Assembly: GCA_937877655.1 (NCBI GenBank)
Contig: CALFJC010000177.1
Location: 1-21,294 of the forward strand
Length of the DNA stretch: 21,294 bases
Source of the DNA: an uncultured Selenomonadales bacterium
GTDB taxonomy: Bacteria > Bacillota > Negativicutes > Selenomonadales > Selenomonadaceae
Direction of reading: 5' to 3'
Shown here piece after piece: positions 1-7,365 of this stretch. The notes below the pieces were generated by a model. It saw only the letters and a list, made by a program, of their open reading frames with translations, was not told the DNA's origin and did not search any database. Both the position numbers and the translations under genes were made by a program. Numbering within the stretch: position 1 is the first letter of the stretch; the number at the start of each line of letters is the position of its first letter.

Positions 1-35
1 TCGTAACCGTCAAGAATTTCAAAGCCCCGAATCAT
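1..35 (-). CDS. N-terminal fragment of a gene leaving the left edge, possibly dUTPase
   Basis: An ATG at 35-33 on the minus strand opens a frame reading MIRGFEILDGY before the window ends, with a G-rich possible ribosome binding site about 8 nt upstream. The RGFEI start followed by a Tyr resembles the N-terminus I remember for Firmicute-type dUTP diphosphatases, but eleven residues cannot prove a family. The same frame is open back to the hfq stop at 174, so an upstream TTG start (about 167) is also possible; that extension contains a second, diverged copy of the same start region. It would be the last visible gene of the UPF0173-miaA-hfq operon. Confidence 0.3.
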   Translation of the reverse strand, partial: MIRGFEILDGY

Positions 36-43
36 TTTATTTC
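10..43 (-). repeat. Direct repeat copy 1, covering the start of the left-edge gene
   Basis: This 34-nt stretch matches 127-160 at 28 of 34 positions on the same strand. It includes the ATG of the partial gene and its first codons. Most differences are transitions. Confidence 0.6.
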
Positions 44-72
44 CCCCGCCGAAAAATTTTATGTTGATACAG

Positions 73-142
73 AAAAAGACTTTGAGACTCGCGAAATCAA
101 CGAAATTTTTTATCACGCTGTATCTCTTAAGAATCTCAAAGC
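73..142 (-). terminator. Possible long-loop terminator or attenuator after hfq
   Basis: On the minus strand GCTTTGAGA (142-134) can pair with TCTCAAAGT (87-79) and is followed by five T. The loop is about 46 nt, unusually long for an intrinsic terminator, and one arm lies inside the 127-160 repeat. It could be a partial terminator before the next gene, or incidental. Confidence 0.3.
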
Positions 143-160
143 CTCGAACCGGTTTATTTC
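127..160 (-). repeat. Direct repeat copy 2, diverged duplicate of a gene start
   Basis: Partner of 10-43 (28 of 34 identical). At the position of the ATG this copy reads CCG, and the frame continues as VRGFEILKRY, parallel to MIRGFEILDGY. It lies between the hfq stop and the partial gene. It looks like a decayed tandem duplication of the translation start, or a conserved recognition sequence. Confidence 0.6.
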
Positions 161-173
161 TTTGCAAAAAAAT

Positions 174-464
174 TTACTCCGCCTTTTCCTCTGCGGGAGC
201 TTCTTCAGCCGCTTTGGTATCGGCGGCGGCTTGTGCTTGTTGTGCTCCGAGCGGTTTTGCCGGCGTAATTGTCGAAATTGCGTGCTTGAAAACCATTTGC
301 TGACGTCCCATCGAGTCGATAACAACCGTGAATTGATCAAAGCCGCGAATCATGCCTTTAATCTGGAAGCCGTTCATCAAATGAATTGTTACGGGAACAT
401 TTTCCTTGCGCGCTTGGTTCAAAAAATTTTCCTGCAGATTGATAATCGGTTTTGCTGTTGCCAT
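174..464 (-). CDS. hfq: RNA chaperone Hfq
   Basis: Hfq forms a hexameric Sm-like ring that helps small RNAs pair with mRNAs in the cytoplasm. The 96-residue product has the Sm1 region at about residues 8-45 (NLQENFLNQARKENVPVTIH, then NGFQIKG and FDQFTVVI) and the Sm2 motif FKHAIST near residue 60, typical of Firmicute Hfq. The last 30 residues are a low-complexity Ala/Glu-rich acidic tail, longer than in the shortest Firmicute Hfqs. The ATG at 464 is preceded by AAGGAG at good spacing. It lies 25 nt downstream of miaA on the same strand, the classical miaA-hfq order, so co-transcription is likely. Confidence 0.96.
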   Translation of the reverse strand: MATAKPIINLQENFLNQARKENVPVTIHLMNGFQIKGMIRGFDQFTVVIDSMGRQQMVFKHAISTITPAKPLGAQQAQAAADTKAAEEAPAEEKAE

Positions 465-489
465 TTAAAAATCTCTCCTTTGCAAAGCG

Positions 490-1302
490 TTAAATTTTCA
501 GCCAACGTATATAATTCATTCGCCTGTACCAAGTGAGTTGACGTTTGGCGAAATTTCTCGTGGCTTGACTTACTTTTGAAATTGTTTCTTCCAATGTTGC
601 GTCGCCGCGAAGATATTCGACTGTCTCTTTGTAACCTATGCCGAGCATTGCCTGCGCTTCGGGGCTGACGCCGCTTGCGAGCAAATTTTTTACTTCGTCC
701 GTCAAACCGTCCGCGAACATTTTTTCCGTTCGTTGATTGATTCTGTCGTAAAGTTCTGCGCGGTCGGTCGTCAAGCCGTAAATCAGCGCGTTGTAAATCA
801 ATTCGCCCGTCCGCTTGTAATGTGATGACGAACTTTTCATTACACATTGCTCATTACTCATTACTAATTGCATTTCGTAGCCTTCGACGAGTGCTTGAAT
901 GTAAAGTCCCGTGCCGCCCGCGACGATTGGAATTTTCCCGCGCAGATTCAATTCGTTGATGATTTTTTTTGCCCGCCTTACAAACTCTCCGACACTGAAT
1001 TTTTCTTCCGCGTCCAAAATATTTATCAAATGATGCGGCACGCGCTCCAATTCGGCTTGAGTCGGCTTGGCTGTTCCCACGTTGAAATTTTTATAAACCG
1101 CCATTGAATCCGCCGAAATTATTTCCGTGTTAAATTTTTCTGCAAGATCGAGAGCCAAAGAACTTTTTCCCGTCGAAGTCGCGCCCAATATTACAACGAG
1201 CTTTTCCTGCGGCGAATCGGCTAAGTGCAATGATTTTATCGAATCATAAATTTTTGTCAAGTCAAACGGCGTTGCGTCGAAGTTTTTAACAGAATTTTTC
1301 AT
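490..1302 (-). CDS. miaA: tRNA dimethylallyltransferase MiaA, central domain missing
   Basis: MiaA transfers a dimethylallyl group to A37 of tRNAs reading UNN codons. Family motifs seen: P-loop GATSTGKSS (residues 40-48), DSMAVY (65-70), TAKP, PHHLINI (89-95), AGGTGLYIQAL (128-138), GIGYKE (221-226) and FAKRQLTWYRR (251-261). The product is 270 residues including an N-terminal extension of about 33, so the core is well below the usual length of about 300. After ALVEGY (142) the family normally has 45-60 residues with a conserved HPND..R..RALEVY region; here there are only about 20 residues, ending at YKRTGE. The substitute is encoded by a repeat-like sequence at 838-874. The frame stays open through the join. 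The ATG overlaps the stop of the upstream gene as ATGA, which supports this start. Probably impaired or altered in tRNA recognition. Confidence 0.88.
   Translation of the reverse strand: MKNSVKNFDATPFDLTKIYDSIKSLHLADSPQEKLVVILGATSTGKSSLALDLAEKFNTEIISADSMAVYKNFNVGTAKPTQAELERVPHHLINILDAEEKFSVGEFVRRAKKIINELNLRGKIPIVAGGTGLYIQALVEGYEMQLVMSNEQCVMKSSSSHYKRTGELIYNALIYGLTTDRAELYDRINQRTEKMFADGLTDEVKNLLASGVSPEAQAMLGIGYKETVEYLRGDATLEETISKVSQATRNFAKRQLTWYRRMNYIRWLKI
838..874. repeat. Family A-like repeat arm inside miaA
   Basis: The plus strand shows iterated CATTAC/CATTGC/CATTACT units ending ACTAATTG. This resembles the right arm of the palindromic elements at 9581-9606 and 10170-10201 (CATTCCTCATT then CTAATT). 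Only one arm is present. It coincides with the part of MiaA (residues about 144-155) that does not match the family. Confidence 0.5.
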
Positions 1303-1958
1303 ACGAGTTCGATTGATTGTCCCGGCTTGACAATATGAACTTTCGCGCCCTTGACGAGCTTAAGCAAATCTTCGGCATTTTGTTTGATAACACCCCATGT
1401 GTTGTAGTGCAGCGGAATTACATTTGCCGCGCCCAAAAATTCTGCAGCTTTCGCCGCGTCAATCGGATCCATTGTGTAATGCCCGCCTATTGGAAGAATT
1501 GCGTAGTCAATCTTATCGCGCTCGCCGATTAATTTCATGTCGGAGAAAAGCGCGGTATCGCCTGCGAAGTAAACGATTTTTCCGTCGACGCCGATAACGT
1601 AGCCGCAAGCCACGCCGCCGCCGATACCTGATGAATGGAGCGCGGGAACCATCCTCACGAAACCGAACGGCAATTTCACCGTACCGCCGAGATTCATTCC
1701 GATTGTCTTAACGCGTTGCCCGCCGAAGTCCATAATTTCGGGAATTCCAATGACGGTTGCGCCCGTTCTTACAGCAATATTCGGAGCGTCGCCGATATGA
1801 TCTCCGTGCGCGTGAGTTATCAAAATATAATCCGCCTCAACGTCTTTTTCACTGATTGACGCTTGCGGGTTGCCCGTCAAAAACGGATCGACAAGAATTT
1901 TATTTTTCCCGTCGTCAAGCTGAAAACAGGCATGTCCATAGTAATTGTAGGTCAACAA
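1299..1958 (-). CDS. UPF0173 family metallo-beta-lactamase-fold hydrolase
   Basis: A 219-residue cytoplasmic metal-dependent hydrolase of the UPF0173 (YtkL-like) group; the substrate is unknown. The metal site is visible: THAHGDH at 48-54 (H49, H51, D53, H54), then H108 in ALHSSG, D134 in AGDTA and H184 in PLHYNTW. The N-terminal YYGHACFQL and DPFLTGNP are typical of this group, and the length is normal. The start is TTG at 1958, preceded by GGGAGG at usable spacing; no better ATG is near the fold start. Its TGA overlaps the miaA ATG (ATGA), so translation is probably coupled and it is the first visible gene of the miaA-hfq operon. Confidence 0.88.
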   Translation of the reverse strand: MLTYNYYGHACFQLDDGKNKILVDPFLTGNPQASISEKDVEADYILITHAHGDHIGDAPNIAVRTGATVIGIPEIMDFGGQRVKTIGMNLGGTVKLPFGFVRMVPALHSSGIGGGVACGYVIGVDGKIVYFAGDTALFSDMKLIGERDKIDYAILPIGGHYTMDPIDAAKAAEFLGAANVIPLHYNTWGVIKQNAEDLLKLVKGAKVHIVKPGQSIELV

Positions 1959-2064
1959 AGCCCTCGCCTCCCAAAATATTTTTTTCGCCTATTCGCCGCA
2001 TTGAGCAATAATCCCTGCAAACTCCGCGCCGCTTATAATCAAACACTTATAACGTGATTATGAG

Positions 2065-2946
2065 TTGATAATTTTGAATGTGACACTTCGCAAGTCGAAA
2101 ATTCATTTTGTGCCCGACGTCGTCTATTCACAAGTGCCGACGTTCGAGAAACCGAATCAACTTTTGCAAATGGATTTGCTGATTCCGCAAGTTCAAAAAA
2201 AATTGCCCGCCTTTATTTTCGTGACGGGCGGCGGATTCATTTCGGCAAACAGGGCGCGTATGCCGCAACTAAGAATGCATCTCGCCGAAAAAAATTTTGT
2301 CGCGGCAAGCATAAATTATCGCACGGTACCCAATTCAAAATTTCCGCAACCCGTCGAAGACATTAAATCGGCGATAAGATTTTTAAAAGCTTCCGCGCAA
2401 AAATTCAACGTCGACGCAGAAAAAATTTTCCTAATCGGCGACAGTGCGGGCGGTTATCTCACGGCATTTGTGGCTGTCACAAACGGCGATAAAACTTTCA
2501 ACGTCGGAGAAAATCTTGAATACTCAAGCGAAATTGCGGCGGCGGTTGATCTTTACGGCATTTCGGATTTGCGGCAAATCGCGGCAACTTTTCCCGAAGA
2601 AGTTCAAAGCCTGTACAACTCGGCGGGAAGTGTGACTGCGCTTTTTGTAAACGGCGTCCCTGCATTCGGCGGAGTCGACGGCGGAATTTTGGCTCATCCC
2701 CTTGCGGCGGAGAGAGCCAACCCGATTAATTACATTACAAAAAATTCTGCGCCGATGCTTTTAATGCACGGCACGGAGGACAATATTGTTTCGCCCGCAC
2801 AAACCGATTTGCTTTTCCAAGCTTTGAAAAATCACGGCGTCGAGGCGGAACGTTATCTTATTCCGAACGCAAATCATTCGGACGATTATTGGCAACAGGA
2901 TGAAGTTTTCGATCTCATAACAGAATTTTTGACGGCGCATTTATAA
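2065..2946 (+). CDS. Alpha/beta hydrolase, acetyl-esterase/lipase-like
   Basis: A 293-residue serine hydrolase without signal peptide. The oxyanion-hole region is TGGGF (54-58) in place of the usual HGGG. The nucleophile elbow is GDSAGG with Ser127; Asp239 in HGTEDNIVSP and His271 in NANHSDD complete a plausible triad. The spacing fits the BD-FAE/acetyl esterase group acting on short acyl or feruloyl esters; the real substrate cannot be read from sequence. The start is uncertain: TTG 2065, TTG 2074 or GTG 2080, none with a strong ribosome binding site. A TATAAT at 2034-2039 could be a -10 box but has no good -35. Its stop lies 20 nt before the porin ATG, so some read-through into the porin gene is possible. 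Confidence 0.8.
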   Translation: MIILNVTLRKSKIHFVPDVVYSQVPTFEKPNQLLQMDLLIPQVQKKLPAFIFVTGGGFISANRARMPQLRMHLAEKNFVAASINYRTVPNSKFPQPVEDIKSAIRFLKASAQKFNVDAEKIFLIGDSAGGYLTAFVAVTNGDKTFNVGENLEYSSEIAAAVDLYGISDLRQIAATFPEEVQSLYNSAGSVTALFVNGVPAFGGVDGGILAHPLAAERANPINYITKNSAPMLLMHGTEDNIVSPAQTDLLFQALKNHGVEAERYLIPNANHSDDYWQQDEVFDLITEFLTAHL

Positions 2947-2966
2947 ATTTGAAGGGAGATTTTCAG

Positions 2967-4175
2967 ATGAAGAAGACAACAGCGGCATTGGCGGCGGCAT
3001 TGGTCGTCGGAACAAGTTCGACAACTTTTGCGGCGGCGAATCCTTTCAGCGACGTTCCCGCAGGACATTGGGCTTATCAATCGGTTGCAAAACTCGCGGC
3101 GGCGGGTGTCGTCGAAGGTTACGGCGACGGCACTTATCGCGGCGACAGAAATATTACCCGCTACGAAATGGCGCAGATGGTTGCTAAAGCTATGGCAAAA
3201 AATCCTACAGGCGCGAACAAAGCCGAGCTCGACAGACTCGCGGCTGAATTCAGAGATGAACTTGACGCTTTGGGTGTTCGCGTTGCCGAGCTTGAAAAAT
3301 ACGCCGACAAAGTTATTTGGTCGGGCAAATTGGAATACACTTACAAAAGCCATCGCACAGATCGTTACAAAAACAATCCCGGCAGAACGAAAGTCAATCA
3401 AGATCCGTTCGTATTCAGATTTTCTCCGACTATGGAGGTCAACGATCACTGGACACTTCGCACGAGGATAGACGCCAATGCCGATATGAACAAAGACGCG
3501 GGCGAGTCCTTCGGGCTTATTCGCGGCTGGGCGCAGGGCAATTACGACAATTTGGAAATAAAAGTGGGCAGGGTTCCGATAATTACAAATGATGAGGGGC
3601 TCCTTTGGGATGGCGAATACACGGGCGGCGAAGTCACTTTCGGCAATAAATTTAAATTCATGGTTATGGGCGGACGTTTGTCGTCGAATATGGTAAGCGG
3701 CGGTCGCAGAGGTTATAAAACCGAATGGAACGGAGCCAACGGCGGCGACATTGAATTTGCGGGCGGCAGTACTCGCGAAAAAGGTTCCGATCCAAGCACA
3801 ATCGTTGGCTTCAATCTGCAATACACGCCCGAAGATTACGGGCTTTACGGCGGCGCGTCTTATTACTTCATTAAAGACGATGACTTGAAAACAACCGAAT
3901 ATTCCAAGAACGGCAAAGAAGATAAGGCGGGCGTCTGGGCTGTCAATGCCGGCTACAAATTCGGACGCAAGGCGCGAATCGGCGGCGGCTACGCCAATAA
4001 CACCAAAGCCGATTACGAAGATTATTCTTGGATGGCGCAAGCGATTTACGGCAATTACGCCGATAATCCCAAGCGCGGCGATTGGTCGATTTGGGGCGGC
4101 TATAAACTTTACGGCACGAATACTTCTTTCAACGCCATAAGTTGGGATGATGTTTTGCTCGGATCGAAAGGTTGA
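2967..4175 (+). CDS. SLH-domain outer-membrane porin (OmpM-like), C-terminus truncated by frameshift
   Basis: In diderm Firmicutes these proteins form outer-membrane beta-barrels and tether the outer membrane to peptidoglycan through the SLH domain. Seen here: signal peptide at 1-24 ending TTFAAA, one SLH domain (about 26-77, FSDVPAGHWAYQSV to TRYEMAQMVAKAM), a short helical linker with heptad-like AELDRLAAEFRDELDALGVR, then alternating aromatic/glycine strands to the end. The start is ATG 2967, preceded by AAGGGAGA; an in-frame TTG at 2949 lies before the binding site and is rejected. The frame ends at SWDDVLLGSKG, 402 residues, without the terminal aromatic strand needed for barrel insertion. 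That strand is present just downstream in another frame (4172-4252), so this allele looks recently damaged, or the assembly has an error. Confidence 0.9.
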   Translation: MKKTTAALAAALVVGTSSTTFAAANPFSDVPAGHWAYQSVAKLAAAGVVEGYGDGTYRGDRNITRYEMAQMVAKAMAKNPTGANKAELDRLAAEFRDELDALGVRVAELEKYADKVIWSGKLEYTYKSHRTDRYKNNPGRTKVNQDPFVFRFSPTMEVNDHWTLRTRIDANADMNKDAGESFGLIRGWAQGNYDNLEIKVGRVPIITNDEGLLWDGEYTGGEVTFGNKFKFMVMGGRLSSNMVSGGRRGYKTEWNGANGGDIEFAGGSTREKGSDPSTIVGFNLQYTPEDYGLYGGASYYFIKDDDLKTTEYSKNGKEDKAGVWAVNAGYKFGRKARIGGGYANNTKADYEDYSWMAQAIYGNYADNPKRGDWSIWGGYKLYGTNTSFNAISWDDVLLGSKG

Positions 4176-4252
4176 AATATTTCAAGGGAAAACATATCAG
4201 CGGCTTCGGCGACGCCGAAAGATTGTTTGCCCGTGTTGAAATTTTCTATTGA
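4172..4252 (+). pseudogene. Detached C-terminal strand of the porin in another frame
   Basis: Reading from 4172 gives 26 codons, LKYFKGKHISGF then DAERLFARVEIFY and a stop. The ending with alternating residues and a terminal aromatic is the usual last beta-strand of SLH porins. It begins one base before the codon boundary at which the main frame meets its TGA (4173-4175), so the join implies a net loss of 3n+1 nt (or gain of 3n+2). Family members usually have one more strand between LLGSKG and KYFKGK, which suggests a deletion of several tens of bases, not a single-base slip. Confidence 0.75.
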
Positions 4253-4276
4253 GACAACTCCTTAAATAAAAAAATG

Positions 4277-4308
4277 CTCCTTTGCCTGCACTGCAGAGGA
4301 GTTTTTTT
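4277..4308 (+). terminator. Bidirectional intrinsic terminator, porin / LysR
   Basis: CTCCTTTGC (4277-4285) pairs with GCAGAGGAG (4293-4301), nine pairs with one G-U, loop of 7, followed by seven T. The minus strand also has a T run (4268-4274). The LysR stop codon overlaps its 3' edge, so it serves two convergent genes. Confidence 0.9.
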
Positions 4309-5195
4309 CATTTGTTCAAAAGTCTTATGACGTTGGCAAGCGCGGGATTGGCATTTTGCTTATTCCACGCGGCAACGAGACTGATTTTTTCGTTATCACC
4401 CTCCAACGGCACGAAGGCGAGTTTCAAAATTTGTTTCGACAAGCTCGCCCAAAATTCGGGGACGATTGTTATTCCCATGCCGACATAAACCATCATCAAA
4501 ATAGTTTGCGTGTCATTTGTCTGCATTACGATTTTCGGCACAAAACCTGCGCGGAAATAATCTTCCATCATGAATTTTGTTCCGTCATGCGGTTTGCCTT
4601 TAAACTCATTTAAAATGAATTGCTCATTTTCCAACTGACTTCGACGAAGCGAAACGGCATTTGCCAACGAATGGTCGGGCGGCAGGACGGCGCACAAACG
4701 ATATTGCTCCAACTCTTTGTACTCGATGAAATTATTATTTTCCACGTCGAATTTTATGTTGAAAACCAAATCATATTTCCTGTTCAGCAAACCTTGATAA
4801 AGATTCGTGACGGTTTGACATTCCAAATGTAAATCGACGCCCGAAAATTTTTCGCGAAACTTTTTAAGGAAATGCAGATACTCCGTTTGGCTGAAGCCGA
4901 TAAAAAATCCGACAGATAAATTTCCTTTCACGCCGAGACTTGCCGCCTTCGCCCTGTCTATGGCTTTTTCCAATTTCTGCATGATCTCCTGCACGTCGAA
5001 GAAAAACGAATGTCCCGCCGGTGTAAGTTCGACATATTGTTTTGTCCGCGTGAAAAGTTTGACGTTGATTGTCTCTTCCAATTTGCGAATTTGCTGAGTT
5101 ACTGCCGTTTGGGAGATAAAAAAATTTTCGGCAGTGCGCGTGAAATTTAATGTCTTGGCGAGATCAAGGAAATATTTCAGTTGCCGTATGTTCAT
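4308..5195 (-). CDS. LysR-type transcriptional regulator
   Basis: A 295-residue LysR family DNA-binding regulator. The N-terminal winged helix-turn-helix is clear (MNIRQLKYFLDLAKTLNFTR, then AENFFISQTAVTQQIRKLEE and LFTRTKQYVELTPAG, residues 1-62), followed by a linker helix and a substrate-binding domain from about 90 to the end. The start is ATG 5195, six nt after GGAAGGA; the ATG at 5201 would abut that site and is less likely. The inducer and targets are unknown. The gene converges with the porin and lies downstream of the first chemotaxis gene in the same direction, separated by a terminator, so the usual divergent target gene of LysR regulators is not visible. Confidence 0.92.
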   Translation of the reverse strand: MNIRQLKYFLDLAKTLNFTRTAENFFISQTAVTQQIRKLEETINVKLFTRTKQYVELTPAGHSFFFDVQEIMQKLEKAIDRAKAASLGVKGNLSVGFFIGFSQTEYLHFLKKFREKFSGVDLHLECQTVTNLYQGLLNRKYDLVFNIKFDVENNNFIEYKELEQYRLCAVLPPDHSLANAVSLRRSQLENEQFILNEFKGKPHDGTKFMMEDYFRAGFVPKIVMQTNDTQTILMMVYVGMGITIVPEFWASLSKQILKLAFVPLEGDNEKISLVAAWNKQNANPALANVIRLLNK

Positions 5196-5226
5196 AATCA
5201 TTCCTTCCAAAAAATTTTACAAAAAA

Positions 5227-5258
5227 ACTCCTCGTCAAAAACACGGCGGGGAGTTTTT
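5227..5258 (-). terminator. Intrinsic terminator downstream of the first chemotaxis gene
   Basis: ACTCCTCG (5227-5234) pairs with CGGGGAGT (5247-5254), one G-U. T runs lie on both sides (minus 5226-5220, plus 5254-5258), so it can act in both directions. The likely role is to end minus-strand transcripts before lysR. Confidence 0.8.
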
Positions 5259-5298
5259 CTGTGCAAAATTTAATCTTGCCAAAAAAATTTTTAGGGGC

Positions 5299-5440
5299 TG
5301 TTGGCAAACTTTATAGGTAACGGTTATTTTTCCGCTTGACTTCGTTGTTGCGCGCTAGACGTAGCAAACTACGCCGTCGCGCTTACGCCTCGTCAATCGA
5401 AAAAATCCCTCGTTACTTTCTAACTTTGAATTTACCAACA
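5299..5440. repeat. Long imperfect palindrome (about 140 nt), MITE-like
   Basis: TGTTGGCAAA at the left edge mirrors TTTACCAACA at the right. Further in, GTAACG mirrors CGTTAC, and ATTTTTCCGCTTGAC mirrors GTCAATCGAAAAAAT with two mismatches. The centre carries the perfect hairpin CGTAG-CAAA-CTACG (5360-5373) with GCGCG/CGCGC flanks. It starts 4 nt after the stop of the first chemotaxis gene. It contains no convincing ORF. It looks like a non-autonomous palindromic element; whether it is repeated elsewhere in the genome cannot be seen here. Confidence 0.65.
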
Positions 5441-5444
5441 CGCT

Positions 5445-7193
5445 TTAGTATTGGAACATGCGGAGAGAATCTTGGAGATCCTGCGCAAGGCGAGCGAGTT
5501 CATCTGCCGCAGAGGAAATTTCTTCGGACGACGCGGATTGTTGTTCAGCCGCCGCAGAAACACTTTCCATTTCCTTTGAAACTGCAAGCCCTTTTTCAAG
5601 TGTTTTGTCGTTGCAGTCGCGAATTTTGAACGTTGCACTTTCAACCGCCTTTAACTCGCGAACCATATTCTTGGCTTCGGTTTCAACCTTTTGTGACGCT
5701 TCCTTTATGCTGTCGAAGGTTGAGCGCAATCTCTCGACGGATTCGGTACCTGCGCGGACAGCCGCATTACCTTTTTGCATGGAGTCGACGGCACTTGTGG
5801 TTTCGGTTTGAATTTCTCCGATAAGAGTTGCGATTTTCTGTGAAGACTCTTGAGATTCTTCGGCGAGCTTGCGGACTTCTTCTGAAACAACTGCGAACCC
5901 GCGCCCGTGTTCACCTGCGCGAGCCGCCTCAATCGCCGCGTTCAAAGCGAGCAAGTTGGTTTGATCTGCAATGGCGGAAATTGATTCAACAATTTGTCCG
6001 ATTTCCTGTGAACGTTTGCCGAGTTTGTCGACGGTTAAAGCAGAGTCATTAACAATTTTTTCGACGCTGATAATCTGTGCAACGGACGCCTCGACAGCTT
6101 CGGTACCCGCATTTGCTTCGTCCATAGCTTTACCGACCATAGATGCAACCAAATCGGAAGTTTTTGTAAGAGTTTCGATAGACTTCGTGGCAACATTAAT
6201 TGCATCCATAGCGTCGTTGATAAGTCCTTGCTGTTCGACAACCGCGCCGGCAGAGCTTGTGACGGATTGTGCAACCTGTTCAGACGCTTGCGAACTTTGA
6301 TGAGCACTTGCGGTAAGTTCTTCGGAGGCTGCCGCAAATTGTCCTGCCGCGTCACTTGTCTTTTGAACAACCTTGCTTATTGTCTGGCGCATTTCACGAA
6401 CGGCGAGAGCCATTGCGCCGAATTCATCCGTGCGGTCTGCGTCAAGCAAATTGGTACGGCGGAAGTCTCCTTCTTTGAGTAAATGCAAAGCTTTAACCAT
6501 ATTGCTGAGCGGATCGGTAACGGCTTTGGTAATCATGAAACTGAAGAAAATCAAGACAACGAAGGTACCGCCGAGAGTAATGAACAAATTACGAACAGCC
6601 GCCTCAATGCCTTCATCGGAACGTTTAATTGTGTCTTCCGAATCTTGATAAGCTTTTTGCTGAATTTCCAAAATCGCGGCACCCGTCGAGACGGCATAAG
6701 GCATGACTTCATTTTGATAAAATTCGAGAGAAGCATTTCTGTGATTGGCGACAACTTGAGTGTCGCCGCCTGAAGGAGAATGCATTTGCATCATTTTATC
6801 TCCGCCCGCTTTAAATTTAGCCCATTCGCGTTTTGCATTCTCAACTTGAGCGCGAGCTTGCGGATCGTCTTTGATTATCTCTTCGTAGAGAGCCAAAGAT
6901 TCTTCCAATTCTTTAACACCGTCATTGTACTTGTCGAGGCGCGATTGATAAAGAGTCGGGTCAACCGTCAAAGGTGCCAAGATGGCTTGAACCTGTGCAT
7001 AACGCACGGCGTGACGACAGCGACCGATTTCAAAGATACCCTTCAAATAGGTTTGGCTGATGGTGTCCAAATCGCGTTGCGCTTCCTTGACGGCTGAATA
7101 GCCGACCAAGCCGATGATAATCATTCCGATAACAGCGACAGCGTTAAGAACCATCAGTTTATACGCCACGCGCATATTGTTCATCCAAGACAT
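5445..7193 (-). CDS. Methyl-accepting chemotaxis protein (copy 1)
   Basis: A 582-residue transmembrane chemoreceptor signalling to CheA/CheW. Order: short cytoplasmic N-terminus, TM1 about 11-35, extracytoplasmic four-helix-bundle sensor (36-200, 4HB_MCP type), TM2 about 203-222, HAMP about 223-276, then the long signalling coiled coil with the conserved hairpin tip at about 403-450 (ESISAIADQTNLLALNAAIE, then AARAGEHGRGFAVVSEEVRK). Gln/Glu-rich heptads such as ASSEEISSAADELA suggest methylation helices. There is no CheR-binding C-terminal pentapeptide. The start is ATG 7193 with AGGAGG upstream. It is about 85-90 percent identical to the next gene, with differences concentrated in the sensor. 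No che or flagellar genes are nearby. The ligand is unknown. Confidence 0.95.
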   Translation of the reverse strand: MSWMNNMRVAYKLMVLNAVAVIGMIIIGLVGYSAVKEAQRDLDTISQTYLKGIFEIGRCRHAVRYAQVQAILAPLTVDPTLYQSRLDKYNDGVKELEESLALYEEIIKDDPQARAQVENAKREWAKFKAGGDKMMQMHSPSGGDTQVVANHRNASLEFYQNEVMPYAVSTGAAILEIQQKAYQDSEDTIKRSDEGIEAAVRNLFITLGGTFVVLIFFSFMITKAVTDPLSNMVKALHLLKEGDFRRTNLLDADRTDEFGAMALAVREMRQTISKVVQKTSDAAGQFAAASEELTASAHQSSQASEQVAQSVTSSAGAVVEQQGLINDAMDAINVATKSIETLTKTSDLVASMVGKAMDEANAGTEAVEASVAQIISVEKIVNDSALTVDKLGKRSQEIGQIVESISAIADQTNLLALNAAIEAARAGEHGRGFAVVSEEVRKLAEESQESSQKIATLIGEIQTETTSAVDSMQKGNAAVRAGTESVERLRSTFDSIKEASQKVETEAKNMVRELKAVESATFKIRDCNDKTLEKGLAVSKEMESVSAAAEQQSASSEEISSAADELARLAQDLQDSLRMFQY

Positions 7194-7211
7194 AAGAAAA
7201 TTCCTCCTTAT

Positions 7212-7340
7212 TTGGCGGTTTGAAATTTTTTTGTGCTTGAGATTTTATGTCAAGAGCTTTTTGTCTTGCCAACCGCCAATCTCAACCTTTGAACGAATTC
7301 CCGCGAAAATCGGGCATGACTTCCCGCCGTTCAATGCGGT
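7212..7340 (-). ncRNA. Structured leader RNA of chemotaxis gene 1, riboswitch candidate
   Basis: The minus-strand 5' UTR can form helix c, TTGAAC/GTTCAA (7334-7329 with 7294-7289), around a C/G-rich core where CGGG and CCCG can pair in two alternative ways. It can also form helix a, TTGAGAT/ATCTCAA (7285-7279 with 7243-7237), and helix b, TTGGCGGTT/AACCGCCAA (7279-7271 with 7220-7212). The strands run a-b-a'-b', that is a pseudoknot or two exclusive states, with a small hairpin (7249-7270) between b and a'. Strand b' ends a few nt before the AGGAGG site, so pairing could control translation. The same arrangement precedes the second chemotaxis gene. I do not recognise a known riboswitch class. 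Confidence 0.6.
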
Positions 7341-7365
7341 AGCTTAAAATTTTTAAAATGAGTCC

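Noticed and set aside
2886..4040. 384-residue open frame antisense to the porin
   Set aside because: No ribosome binding site or family motif; it mirrors the codon bias of the porin gene on the other strand.
4165..4180. Programmed frameshift in the porin gene
   Set aside because: No slippery heptamer or downstream structure at the join, and an expected segment between the two parts is missing, which fits a deletion.
7212..7340. Cyclic di-GMP class I riboswitch
   Set aside because: The tempting fit with a chemoreceptor gene is not backed by the GGGCAAACC / GACGCAAAGCC consensus or the tetraloop receptor.
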